A stretch of 64,000 bases of DNA from Streptomyces sp. DI166 (GTDB taxonomy: Bacteria; Actinomycetota; Actinomycetes; Streptomycetales; Streptomycetaceae): NCBI RefSeq assembly GCF_900091315.1, contig NZ_FLSP01000012.1, forward strand, positions 1 to 64,000, given 5' to 3'. A model generated the notes under the pieces. The model had not been told where the DNA came from and ran no database searches. It saw only the letters and a program-made list of their open reading frames with translations. The position numbers and the translations under genes were made by a program. Shown here one piece after another: positions 1 to 7,493 of this stretch (the stretch's first letter is position 1; the number at the start of each line of letters is the position of its first letter).

Positions 1-17
1 TACGGCCTGAACGGCTG

Positions 18-98
18 AACGCCTGATGCATCGCGCTGCGGCCCGAACGGCCTGATGTATCGCCCTACGGCCCGAACGGCCTGATGTATCGCCCTACG
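18..98. repeat. 29-bp tandem repeats upstream of the IclR gene
   Basis: Two identical 29-bp units lie head to tail at 41-69 and 70-98, each beginning GCCCGAACGGCCTG and containing TGATGTATCGCCCTACG. A degenerate partial copy precedes them at about 18-40. They end about 40 bp before the IclR start codon, where an autoregulatory operator would be expected. The repeat is seen directly; any operator role is inference. The array may extend left of the window. Confidence 0.8.
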
Positions 99-140
99 GC
101 ATTACGGTAGCCGTGCCGAGACCGCCGTACCGGAGAGTCG

Positions 141-1730
141 ATGCCCGCACATCCCACGCCCGCACCCGCGCCGGCGCCCGCCGCGCAGGGTGATGCCGTA
201 CCGGCCGAGGCGGTGGCGCCGCTGATCCGCGGGGTGTCCGTGCTCCGGGAACTGACGGAGGCGGGTGGGCGGATGAGTTCGAGCGGCCTGGAACGCGCCA
301 CCGGCCTGGCCCGCTCCACGGTCGACCGCATCACGTCCACGCTCGCCCGCATGGGGTACGTCCGCCTGGACGGCCGGGACGCGGTACTCGCCCCGCGCCT
401 GATGGAGTTGGGCAACGCCTACTTGGCGGCCCTTCGCTTTCCGGCCCTCCTCTCCGCCGAGGCGGACGCCCTGGCCGACGAGTTGGACGAGTCGGTCTCC
501 CTGGCGGTCCCGGACGGCGACGGCATCCGCTTCATCCACCAGGCGACGCGCCGCAGGGCGATGTCCCTCAGCTTCCGCATCGGCGACCTCCTCCCGGCCG
601 AACGCACCGCCCCGGGTCCGCTGTTCGCGCAGGAGTGGACGGAGGAGCAGTGGAGGGCGTGGCGGGAGCGAAGAGCGAGGGACCCGGAGGACAGGGCGTA
701 CCCGGCCGTACCACCAAGGCGCGAACCACACGACATGGAGGAGGAGTTCAAGCAGCGGGTAACGGAAGCCGGACTGTCCGGCTGGTCCCTGGACGACCAA
801 TTGATCGAACCGGGCCTGGTGGCCCTGTCAGTACCGATCCGCACCGCCACCACACGCCAAACCGCCTGCGTGGCAAGCGTGGTGAGCCACACGAGCCGCC
901 ACACGGCGCAGGACATGCGCACGTCTCTGCTCCCCCGCCTGCGGACGGCGGTGTCGACGATGGAACGCCGCCTGAGGGAGGCCCCGCCCCCACCCGTACC
1001 GCCACCCCCCTCGGCCCTGGCGGCGTGGACGGGCGAGTCGAAGCAGGAACTGGGCAGCGGCTTCGTCGAGTCCCTGGCGCGCGGCCTGACGATCCTGACG
1101 GCATTCGACGAGGGCAGGTCCGAGCTGACGCTGACGGAGGTGTCCCAGGCGACGGGCCTGGCGAGGGCGACGGCGCGCAGGGCGCTGATCACCTACGAGC
1201 ACCTGGGCCTGGTGAACCGCCCGACCGACCGCAAGTACGCCCTGACCCCGAGGGTCCTGTCCCTCGGCTTCCCACCCCTGTCCCGGACAACACTCCCGGC
1301 CCTGGCGCGCCCCCACCTGGAGGACCTGACGCGCAGTCTCCACGAGTCGGCACTGCTGGCGGTCCTGACCCCGAACGGGCGGGAGATCCACTACACGGCG
1401 ACGATCACGGCCCCCGGCGTGATGAGCGTGCACATCCCACCCGGCACCCACGCCCCGGCCTCCGGAACGGCCCTGGGCCAGGCCCTCCTGGGCAGAGCGC
1501 CCCACACCCTCCTGGACGAGGAGCGGGAACAGGGCGTACGCACACTGGCGGTCCCGATCCACGACCGGACCGGCCGGACGGTGGCCGCGGCGGGCCTCTC
1601 CTTCCACGCCGCCCGCCACACCCCGCGGGACTGCACGACCCACCTCCTGCGCCCGTTGCTCACCACGGCACGCGCCATCGAATCCGACCTCGGAACCGCC
1701 ACCCGCTTCACCCACGTCCCCACGGCCTGA
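141..1730 (+). CDS. Double-domain IclR-family transcriptional regulator
   Basis: A 529-aa protein that looks like two IclR regulators fused end to end. The first winged HTH is at about residues 28-80 (GLARSTVDRITSTL), followed by an effector-binding-like region to about 270. A proline-rich linker (PPPPVPPPP) at about 281-291 leads to a second HTH at about 310-360 (GLARATARRALITYEHLG) and a second effector-like domain to about 515. The second half resembles the PcaR/PobR aromatic-catabolism subgroup. IclR proteins are normally ~250-280 aa and bind DNA as dimers or tetramers, so the fusion would carry two DNA-binding units in one chain. Ligand and targets cannot be told from the sequence. No catabolic operon adjoins it; a tRNA gene follows. 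The ATG at 141 lies a few bases after CCGGAGAG, a usable ribosome-binding site. Confidence 0.85.
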   Translation: MPAHPTPAPAPAPAAQGDAVPAEAVAPLIRGVSVLRELTEAGGRMSSSGLERATGLARSTVDRITSTLARMGYVRLDGRDAVLAPRLMELGNAYLAALRFPALLSAEADALADELDESVSLAVPDGDGIRFIHQATRRRAMSLSFRIGDLLPAERTAPGPLFAQEWTEEQWRAWRERRARDPEDRAYPAVPPRREPHDMEEEFKQRVTEAGLSGWSLDDQLIEPGLVALSVPIRTATTRQTACVASVVSHTSRHTAQDMRTSLLPRLRTAVSTMERRLREAPPPPVPPPPSALAAWTGESKQELGSGFVESLARGLTILTAFDEGRSELTLTEVSQATGLARATARRALITYEHLGLVNRPTDRKYALTPRVLSLGFPPLSRTTLPALARPHLEDLTRSLHESALLAVLTPNGREIHYTATITAPGVMSVHIPPGTHAPASGTALGQALLGRAPHTLLDEEREQGVRTLAVPIHDRTGRTVAAAGLSFHAARHTPRDCTTHLLRPLLTTARAIESDLGTATRFTHVPTA

Positions 1731-1786
1731 CCTCGCCCCCACCGAATCCGGTACGCTGACGCCTGTGACCTCACCGGTCACCGTCC

Positions 1787-1859
1787 GCCTTCGTAGCTCA
1801 GGGGATAGAGCACCGCTCTCCTAAAGCGGGTGTCGCAGGTTCGAATCCTGCCGGGGGCA
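1787..1859 (+). tRNA. tRNA-Arg (anticodon CCT)
   Basis: A full cloverleaf can be drawn. Acceptor strand GCCTTCG at 1787-1793 pairs with CGGGGGC at 1852-1858 with two G-T wobbles. The anticodon stem CCGCT (1813-1817) pairs with AGCGG (1825-1829) around loop CTCCTAA, giving anticodon CCT at 1820-1822. The T arm is GCAGG-TTCGAAT-CCTGC at 1835-1851, and the discriminator base is A1859. CCA is not encoded. It decodes AGG. Its 3' half is the integration site of the element that follows. Confidence 0.97.
1818..1850. other. attL core: 33-bp repeat inside tRNA-Arg
   Basis: Bases 1818-1850, from the anticodon loop through the T arm of tRNA-Arg(CCT), recur without mismatch at 31273-31305. The integrase gene ends 57 bp to the right and reads toward the tRNA, the usual layout when a tyrosine recombinase inserts an element into a tRNA 3' end and leaves the tRNA intact. 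Confidence 0.9.
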
Positions 1860-1906
1860 CAACGCATTGCCGCTCTGACCTGGGGTTTCTCCCCCGGGGA
1901 GGGCTC

Positions 1907-3580
1907 CTACTCGGCCTCGGACTCCTCGTCCGGGGCCGTTTGCGTGAGCGGTGCGTGAGCGGACGGAGAGTTGATCTCCGGAATTGCTCCCAACGGATCA
2001 GCATCATCCGGCACGGGCTCCGGGCCGGGATGCTCCGCGTCGTCGGGCTCGGCCTCCGCTTCGGAGGCGGTGTTCTCGGAGGTGGCGCGGGCGCGCGGGA
2101 CGAGCCGGGCTGCGGCCTCGGCGATGGCGAGGTCGGCCTCGGGGAGCAGGCTCGTGTACGTGTCGGCCGTGATGGTGATCGAGGAGTGGCCGAGCATCTC
2201 CTGGATGTCCTTCAGGTCGGCCCCGGCCGCGTGGGCGAGGGTCGCGGCACCGTGGCGGAGGTCGTGGAGCCGGACCGGCGGGAGACCGATCTCCTCGTAC
2301 AGCTCGATGAACCGCCGTGTGACGTTGGCGGGATGGAGCAGCTCGCCGTTCTCCTTGATGAAGACGCGCCCCGTCTCCACCCAGGCGCTCCCCCACTCCT
2401 CACGGTCCTTGTCCTGCTGGGCACGATGCCGCTTGAGAGCCTGGACCGTATCGGAGTCGAGCGCGATGGTCCGCGCGCCGGCGTCGGTCTTGGGGTCGTC
2501 CTCGTACACCTCCCAGCCGTCCACGACGAGTTGCTTGGCGACGGTGATGAGTCCGGCGTCCAGGTTGGTGTCGGTCCACTTCTGGCCGCATGCCTCGCCC
2601 CGTCGCAGTCCGCGGAACGCGATCAGGTGGAACAGGGCGTACAGGCGGTCTTCCGCGACGTGGTCGAGGAAGAGGCCGGTGTGCTCCGGCGTCCAGACCA
2701 TCACCGACGACGGCTTCTCGCCGGTGCGCTTCCAGTGAAGGATGCGCTCCTCGGTCCATACGAGGGCCTTGGGTCGCTTGCCCGCCTCCAACTCGACGTG
2801 GGCGGCCGGGTTGAAGGTGATGAGCTGCTGGGCGATCGCCGCGTTGAGTGCGGCCCGCAGGGTGGAGCGGACACGCTGCCGCGTGGCCGGGCCCACGATG
2901 CGGCGGTAGGGCTCCATCTCGGCGATGGCTGCCTTCATCGCCTTGCGGCGGGCACGGTGCTCGCGGCCCTTCCAGGGGATCTGGGCAAGGTCCTCGAACG
3001 CCTTGCGGCGGGCTGCGTTGCCCTCGGCGATCTCGACGTTGGCCTCGGCGATGGCCTCGAACATCTCCGACAGGTGGGTGACCCGGAGGCGGTCGAGCCG
3101 CAGGTGCCCGATCCGCGGTTTGAGGTGCACCCGGATGTTGCTCTCGTCGCGGCTGATGGCGCTCTGCCGCCCCTTCTTGCCCGCCAGCCACATGTCCAGC
3201 CATTCGCCGACCGTGAGTCGGCTCGTCAGGTCCAGGCCGTGGCTGAGGCGCCTGCGGGTCGCCTCGATGTTCGGCAACGGAGCCTTCTCGTCGGCCACCT
3301 TCTCCAGCAAATCGGCTATCTGGGCCAAGCCCTCGGCGTCGTCGGTGTCGGCGAGGCCGACGAGTGCGCGCACGTGGTCGAGGTCCGCCTGGGCGGCCTT
3401 GAGGGAGTCGTAGCCGGCGCGGCTGAAGGAGCGGCGGGTGCCGTCTTCGCGGGGCGGGAGCTCCTGGCGTATGGAGTACGAGCCGTGCTTGCGGCTGGAG
3501 AGCTTGGGGCACTTCTTGCCGAGCGGTTTGCCGGTGTGGGCGTCGCGGCAGTAGCAGCGGCGGTGGGTGGAACCCTTCAA
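1907..3580 (-). CDS. int: Tyrosine site-specific recombinase (integrase)
   Basis: A 557-aa phage-type integrase that would catalyse integration and excision at the tRNA-Arg att site. The N-terminal ~110 residues form the arm-binding region with a CYC...KKC segment near residues 9-24. A SAM-like core-binding domain runs from about 122 to 300, and the catalytic domain from about 300 to 485. Catalytic residues visible are R326 in GLRRGE, H439 and R442 in HDLRH, H465 in LGHSS and Y475 in DTYTSL. An acidic tail of ~70 residues follows. Its start overlaps the stop of the upstream XRE gene by 4 bp (ATGA), so the two are translationally coupled. The 3' end contains two TGCGTGAGCGG repeats, so coding sequence and probable attP arm sites overlap. 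Confidence 0.95.
   Translation of the reverse strand: MKGSTHRRCYCRDAHTGKPLGKKCPKLSSRKHGSYSIRQELPPREDGTRRSFSRAGYDSLKAAQADLDHVRALVGLADTDDAEGLAQIADLLEKVADEKAPLPNIEATRRRLSHGLDLTSRLTVGEWLDMWLAGKKGRQSAISRDESNIRVHLKPRIGHLRLDRLRVTHLSEMFEAIAEANVEIAEGNAARRKAFEDLAQIPWKGREHRARRKAMKAAIAEMEPYRRIVGPATRQRVRSTLRAALNAAIAQQLITFNPAAHVELEAGKRPKALVWTEERILHWKRTGEKPSSVMVWTPEHTGLFLDHVAEDRLYALFHLIAFRGLRRGEACGQKWTDTNLDAGLITVAKQLVVDGWEVYEDDPKTDAGARTIALDSDTVQALKRHRAQQDKDREEWGSAWVETGRVFIKENGELLHPANVTRRFIELYEEIGLPPVRLHDLRHGAATLAHAAGADLKDIQEMLGHSSITITADTYTSLLPEADLAIAEAAARLVPRARATSENTASEAEAEPDDAEHPGPEPVPDDADPLGAIPEINSPSAHAPLTQTAPDEESEAE
1941..1962. repeat. Paired 11-bp repeats at the left end of the element
   Basis: TGCGTGAGCGG occurs twice head to tail, at 1941-1951 and 1952-1962, about 90 bp inside the attL core and within the 3' end of the integrase gene. 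The same 11-mer, with an imperfect neighbour, occurs near the right end at 31135-31156. Directly repeated short motifs beside an att core fit arm-type integrase or excisionase binding sites; that role is inference. Confidence 0.65.
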
Positions 3581-4257
3581 AGATCATTCTCCTCATCGGT
3601 GTTGCCGACTGGTGGGTCGACGTCGGCGAGTTCTGGTGGCAGGTGCGGTGGTGTGCCGCCGTCTTCGCGGATGAAGGCGCGGGCGCTGCGGAGGCGGTAC
3701 TTGGCTTCCAACGCCCTTTCGGCGTAGTCGGCTTGGGCGAGTACGGCTTCCTCGCGTTCGGCCTGGTTGGGTGCCGTCTCGGCTTTCCAGCGCTCGTGCT
3801 TCTCGCCTTTCAGGGCGGCCAGGGCGGCACGCTGGTAGCGGACGTGGGCGCGGAAGTTGCGGAGCATGTCGTCTTCCATGCCGAAGTCCTCGCTGTCGCC
3901 GGTGAACCAGCGCATGGCATCCCACGTCGGGTCGGAGTGCTGCAGGGGAAGGCGCTGGACTCGGTCGACGTAGCCGACGGGGTAGAGCAGGCAGATGGGA
4001 TAGGTCCGTAGGGCTTCGGCGAGGACGAGGACGTCGACCAGGGGCAGGTTGGCGCGGCGACCAGATTCCATGTTGGCGATCACATTGCGCGGGATCGGAT
4101 GGCCGATCTCCTCGCAACGGTCGGCCAGGTCCTGGGCGCTCATGCGCAGCTCCTTCCTTCGTCTACGGACCTCGGCGGCCACCGTGGCCATCACCTGATC
4201 CACCCACTCGGGGACGTCGTCTTCGTCATCTCCAGGATCGAAACCGCGTTGTGTCAT
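3577..4257 (-). CDS. XRE-family HTH regulator coupled to the integrase
   Basis: A 226-aa protein with an XRE helix-turn-helix at about residues 28-85 (RKELRMSAQDLADRCEEIG followed by VIANMESGRR). The C-terminal half is charged and probably helical (ERWKAETAPNQAEREEAVL), likely for oligomerisation. It is the first gene of a two-gene operon with the integrase (4-bp overlap) and diverges from the small HTH gene at 4353. The arrangement is that of an element repressor or integration-control gene. The target is probably the 96-bp divergent interval 4258-4352. The role is inferred from position; the HTH is clear. Confidence 0.85.
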   Translation of the reverse strand: MTQRGFDPGDDEDDVPEWVDQVMATVAAEVRRRRKELRMSAQDLADRCEEIGHPIPRNVIANMESGRRANLPLVDVLVLAEALRTYPICLLYPVGYVDRVQRLPLQHSDPTWDAMRWFTGDSEDFGMEDDMLRNFRAHVRYQRAALAALKGEKHERWKAETAPNQAEREEAVLAQADYAERALEAKYRLRSARAFIREDGGTPPHLPPELADVDPPVGNTDEENDL

Positions 4258-4352
4258 GGAGACACATTAGCTTCTCGATGATGGTTAGTGATCGCCTGGA
4301 GCCGGACGTGATGCCGCGTTCGCCGAGGGCTCACTCATGAACGGAGCACTGG

Positions 4353-4583
4353 ATGCGCAACAACGACACCGCCGAGCACCCCAAGGGCATGACGCGAGAA
4401 GAGCTGCTGGCCCTGCCCGCCGCCGTTGACCTGGACACCGGCAACCGGGCACTGGGCCTGGGGCGGAGCAAGGGTTACGAGCTGGCCAAGTGCGGCCAGT
4501 ACCCGTGCAAGGTCCTGCGGCTGGGCAAGGCGTACCGCGTCGTGACCGCCGACCTGTTGAACCTGCTCGGCCTGGCCGCATGA
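4353..4583 (+). CDS. Small excisionase/AlpA-like HTH protein
   Basis: A 76-aa protein whose core, ALGLGRSKGYELAKCGQYP followed by VLRLGKAYRVVTADLL, has the pattern of a winged-helix/MerR-like excisionase domain: a helix that reads DNA, then a wing with R-x-G-K-x-Y-R. Such proteins bend attP DNA and steer a tyrosine recombinase toward excision. It stands divergent from the XRE-integrase operon and just before the DUF3631 gene. ATG at 4353 follows GGAGC. Xis function is inferred from family and place; it could instead be a transcriptional activator of the downstream genes. Confidence 0.75.
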   Translation: MRNNDTAEHPKGMTREELLALPAAVDLDTGNRALGLGRSKGYELAKCGQYPCKVLRLGKAYRVVTADLLNLLGLAA

Positions 4584-4810
4584 CCGCCCGAGCCCATAGC
4601 AGACGCTTCTGCGCTGAGCTGACACAGAAACGCTGGACTGTGTCGGGGCGTGGACGTACTGTCCGTGTTCCCTCGCCCCGGCCCAGGAAGCGAGGAAGCC
4701 CCCGGCGCGCCAACGCCGGAGGCTCCGCACACTCCACTGCCCGCATTCCAACGAACGACCTGCGTGAGTCGGGCCTGCATGCCCGACGTCACCGGATAAG
4801 GAGCTGCCCT
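4584..4810. other. Intergenic region before the DUF3631 gene
   Basis: 227 bp with no convincing gene. The reading frame of the downstream ATPase stays open back to 4490, inside the small HTH gene, but lacks family-like sequence. A good ribosome-binding site (AAGGAG, 4798-4803) precedes the GTG at 4811. No clear promoter or operator was recognised. Confidence 0.5.
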
Positions 4811-6094
4811 GTGCAACCTACGACACCCGAGCCGCATTCCGCACCCGGCAAAGCCGCATGGCCGACGGTCGCGGTGCCCGGCCGACCCGGCCACGCGCCC
4901 GAAGCCGGCCCGGGGGCCGATGAGCGGGCGCCGGATACGGTTCCGGTGGATCAGCCCGCCGAGGAGGCGGTGCCGGACCCTGCGCCGACGTACGGTTCTG
5001 AGCTGCTGAACGAACTGCGTGCCCAGGTAGCCCAGTTCGTGATCCTGCCCTCCCAGCAGGCGCTGGACGCGGTCACGCTGTGGGTGGCGGCGACCCACCT
5101 GCAGCCCGCGTGGCAGCACGCCCCGCGCCTGGCGGTGGTGGGGCCGGCGAAGCGGTGCGGCAAGTCACGGCTGCTGGACGTGCTGACCGAGACGGTCCAC
5201 GAGCCGATGCTCACTATCAACACCACCCCGGCGGCGGTCTTCCGCTCCATCACTGACGAGCCGCCCACGCTCCTGGTGGATGAGGCGGACACTATCTTCG
5301 GCACGCCGAAGCAGGCGGAGAAGAACGAGGAGATGCGTGGCCTCCTCAACGCAGGCCACCAGCGCAACCGGTATGTCACCCGGGTCGTCGGCAACGACCA
5401 CACCCCGCACCGGTTCGCCACCTTCGCCATGGCTGCCCTCGCGGGGATCGGCGACCTGCCCGACACGATCATGGACCGGTCGGTCGTCATCCGGATGCGC
5501 CGCCGGGCCGAGGGCGAGAGCGTCAAGCCCTTCCGCTCCCGCCGCGACATCCCAGGACTCCACGACCTGCGGGACCGCATCGCTACCTGGGCCAGGCCGC
5601 TGCTGGACGAGGCGGCGGATCTGGAGCCGGACATGCCGGTGGAGGACCGGGCAGCTGACACCTGGGAGCCCTTGATCATCGTCGCCGACCTGGCCGCCGG
5701 GTCCTGGCCCCGCCGGGCTCGCGAGGCGTGTGCGGGGATGGTGGCTGCGGAGGTCGAGGCGGAGGAGGACCAGCCCGGCGAGGCCCGGATCCTCGCCGAC
5801 ATCCGCAGGGTCTTCGTCGCCCAGCGCGAGGTCGACAGCCTCTCCACGGACGAACTGCTGCACCTCCTGCGGCAGAACGCCGAGAGCCCGTGGGCGGAAT
5901 GGGGACGCAACGGGCTGACCGCCCGCGAACTGGCGGCGATGCTGCGCCGGTACGACATCAAGCCCGGCAACGTCCGTCTCGCCGACGGAACCCAGCGCAA
6001 GGGCTACATGCGCAACAAGTTCCTCGACGCCTGGCGGCGCTACTGCCCCACCGTTCACTCAGTGAACGCCGAGCCAGCCCCCTCCTCGGGCTGA
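4811..6094 (+). CDS. DUF3631 family P-loop ATPase of the mobile element
   Basis: Read from the GTG at 4811, which has AAGGAG about 8 bp upstream, the protein is 427 aa. A proline/acid-rich N-terminus (~60 residues) precedes the DUF3631 core. A Walker-A-like loop GPAKRCGKS lies at about 111-119 and a Walker B TLLVDEAD at about 153-160. Further on are RNRYVTRVVG and DRSVVIRMRRR segments, and a C-terminal region with KGYMRNKFLDAWRRYC. DUF3631 proteins are common in actinobacterial plasmids and integrative elements, often after a primase-like domain, and are thought to act in element replication or partition. The biochemical role is not established. In this element it is the only candidate replication protein. 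Confidence 0.8.
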   Translation: MQPTTPEPHSAPGKAAWPTVAVPGRPGHAPEAGPGADERAPDTVPVDQPAEEAVPDPAPTYGSELLNELRAQVAQFVILPSQQALDAVTLWVAATHLQPAWQHAPRLAVVGPAKRCGKSRLLDVLTETVHEPMLTINTTPAAVFRSITDEPPTLLVDEADTIFGTPKQAEKNEEMRGLLNAGHQRNRYVTRVVGNDHTPHRFATFAMAALAGIGDLPDTIMDRSVVIRMRRRAEGESVKPFRSRRDIPGLHDLRDRIATWARPLLDEAADLEPDMPVEDRAADTWEPLIIVADLAAGSWPRRAREACAGMVAAEVEAEEDQPGEARILADIRRVFVAQREVDSLSTDELLHLLRQNAESPWAEWGRNGLTARELAAMLRRYDIKPGNVRLADGTQRKGYMRNKFLDAWRRYCPTVHSVNAEPAPSSG

Positions 6095-6481
6095 GTACCG
6101 CCTCCCCCGGTGACCGTCCCTGCCGTCCCTGCCGTGATCCCGCAGGTCAAACGGCATGCGGCCGGGACGGAAACCGGGGGCAAGACGGCAACGCGATACG
6201 ACCGCGCTGCCAGCAACCAAACGCTGCCCGGATCCGTCTTGTGCCGTCCCGCGCGTCCTCGCCGTATTGCCGCAGGTCACGACGCTGTCGGCCGGGACGG
6301 CAAGACGGATGCGATCCCTCCACGGCCACCGAACCGCAGCCCCACCGGCCGTGCGTGCCCCAAGACGCGCCGGCGCCGCCAGGACGGAACACCAGCCCTC
6401 CTGCCGTACCGGCTCTGACCTGCGCTTGCAACGGCCAAGACGGCAAAGACGGACCACGCCACCACCCCAGGAGAACCCCGC
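6095..6481. repeat. Non-coding region with 40-bp imperfect direct repeats
   Basis: 387 bp between the DUF3631 and DUF2637 genes. Bases 6131-6170 and 6261-6300 match at about 30 of 40 positions, exactly 130 bp apart. Both contain CGCAGGTCA and end GCCGGGACGG. Variants of GACGGCAAGACGG and its complement recur across the rest. An open frame at 6110-6418 has no family-like sequence. Such repeated non-coding DNA beside replication/transfer genes suggests an origin or partition site, but this is inference. Confidence 0.5.
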
Positions 6482-7333
6482 TTGACCACCCTCTCCACAC
6501 CCATCCACCGGGACCATCGCCCTGGCGAAGGGCGGCCGATGACGACCAAGCAGGCTGCCGAGCGGTACGCGCTCATCGCGGCGGGCGTTGTCATCGTGGC
6601 CCTCACCGCCGGCGGGTTCTGGCTGTCCTACGCGCATCTCGCAGAGGTCGCCGGACAGCACGGCCTCAAGAGCTCCCCGGTCCGTCAGTGGGCCTGGCCG
6701 GCGACCCTGGACGCCTTCATCGTGGCGGGCGAACTGCTCATGCTCCGCGCGGGCCTGCGCCGGGTGACCGACGGCTGGGCAATCGCTCTCACCGCCACCG
6801 GATCGGTCGGCTCCATCGCACTCAACGTGGCCGGGGTCAGCGGCACAGGCAACGCCAGCGCCGTGCCCCTCCTCGACTACGTGGTCGCCGCGGTTCCCCC
6901 AACAGCCGCGCTACTGGCCTTCGGCGTCCTGATGCGGCAGATCCACCAACTGGTCGACCAACCTGCCGACCACCTGGACGCCGCGCCCGTCCAGGCGCCG
7001 GAACCACCGGTCACCGCGCCCGCCAAGCCACTGGCCGAGCCGGTCCGGCCTGCTGAGCCTCCGGCCGCCGGTTCCGTCCAGCCGCCGGAACCACCGCCCG
7101 AGGTTTCGGAGACCAAGCCGCGCGGTGGTCGTCCGCCCAAGGCCACGCTCGCAGAACTCGTGGAGATCGGCCGGATCGCCCTCGCTGAGCACGGCACACT
7201 CAGCCGCTCTCTTCTCCGGAAGGCCGTCAAGGACAGGGACTTGACGATCGGCAGTCAGCGGCAGACCGAGGTGATGGAGATGCTCCGGCCCGAAATCGAA
7301 GCCGCCGCCAAGACCGGTCCGGACAGCGGCTGA
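6482..7333 (+). CDS. DUF2637 membrane protein (Spd-like)
   Basis: Up to 283 aa. The TTG at 6482 follows AGGAGAACCCCGC, but the ATG at 6539 (MTTKQAAERY) is a plausible later start. Four hydrophobic stretches follow: about residues 28-50 (LIAAGVVIVALTAGGF), 66-90 (the WPATLDAF region), 98-118 (IALTATGSVGSIAL) and 128-148. The C-terminal third is soluble, with a Pro-rich linker and an HTH-like SLLRKAVKDRDLTIGS segment near residue 245. DUF2637 proteins accompany transfer genes of Streptomyces conjugative elements and are often annotated as spread (Spd) proteins, which help move DNA across mycelial septa. A role in intramycelial spread is inferred from family and neighbours. Confidence 0.8.
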   Translation: MTTLSTPIHRDHRPGEGRPMTTKQAAERYALIAAGVVIVALTAGGFWLSYAHLAEVAGQHGLKSSPVRQWAWPATLDAFIVAGELLMLRAGLRRVTDGWAIALTATGSVGSIALNVAGVSGTGNASAVPLLDYVVAAVPPTAALLAFGVLMRQIHQLVDQPADHLDAAPVQAPEPPVTAPAKPLAEPVRPAEPPAAGSVQPPEPPPEVSETKPRGGRPPKATLAELVEIGRIALAEHGTLSRSLLRKAVKDRDLTIGSQRQTEVMEMLRPEIEAAAKTGPDSG

Positions 7334-7346
7334 CCGGAAGACCAGT

Positions 7347-7376
7347 GGGGTGACCGGAACCCCTTCCGGTCACCCC
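7347..7376. promoter_or_regulatory. Perfect 13-bp inverted repeat ahead of mobC
   Basis: GGGGTGACCGGAA at 7347-7359, loop CCCC, then TTCCGGTCACCCC at 7364-7376, with no mismatch. It lies 13 bp after the DUF2637 stop and 118 bp before the likely mobC start. There is no T tract. It may be a terminator or the hairpin of an origin of transfer, since oriT hairpins normally lie next to mobC and relaxase genes. The GTG at 7350 falls inside it, which argues against that codon as the mobC start. Confidence 0.6.
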
Positions 7377-7410
7377 GGCCAGCCGACCATGGGCACCGCT
7401 CGCCGCCCGC

Positions 7411-7428
7411 TTATCCACACCTGTGGAT
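7411..7428. promoter_or_regulatory. DnaA-box-like palindrome
   Basis: TTATCCACA at 7411-7419 is the classic 9-mer DnaA box. With the following bases it forms the palindrome ATCCACA-CC-TGTGGAT (7413-7428). It lies between the 13-bp hairpin and mobC. One perfect box plus a mirrored partial box could serve element replication or be a relaxosome site. A single site is weak evidence for an origin. Confidence 0.4.
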
Positions 7429-7493
7429 CGCGCGCTGGCCACCAGCACTCCGCCAGCCTTCCCCGCCGACCCGTCTCTTCCGGAGAACCGCCC

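Noticed and set aside
6110..6418. 102-aa gene between DUF3631 and DUF2637
   Set aside because: The frame covers non-coding direct repeats, lacks a ribosome-binding site and has no family-like sequence.
7350..7493. Longer mobC start at GTG 7350
   Set aside because: The codon lies in the left arm of a perfect hairpin and lacks a ribosome-binding site; GTG 7494 has GGAGAA at proper distance.
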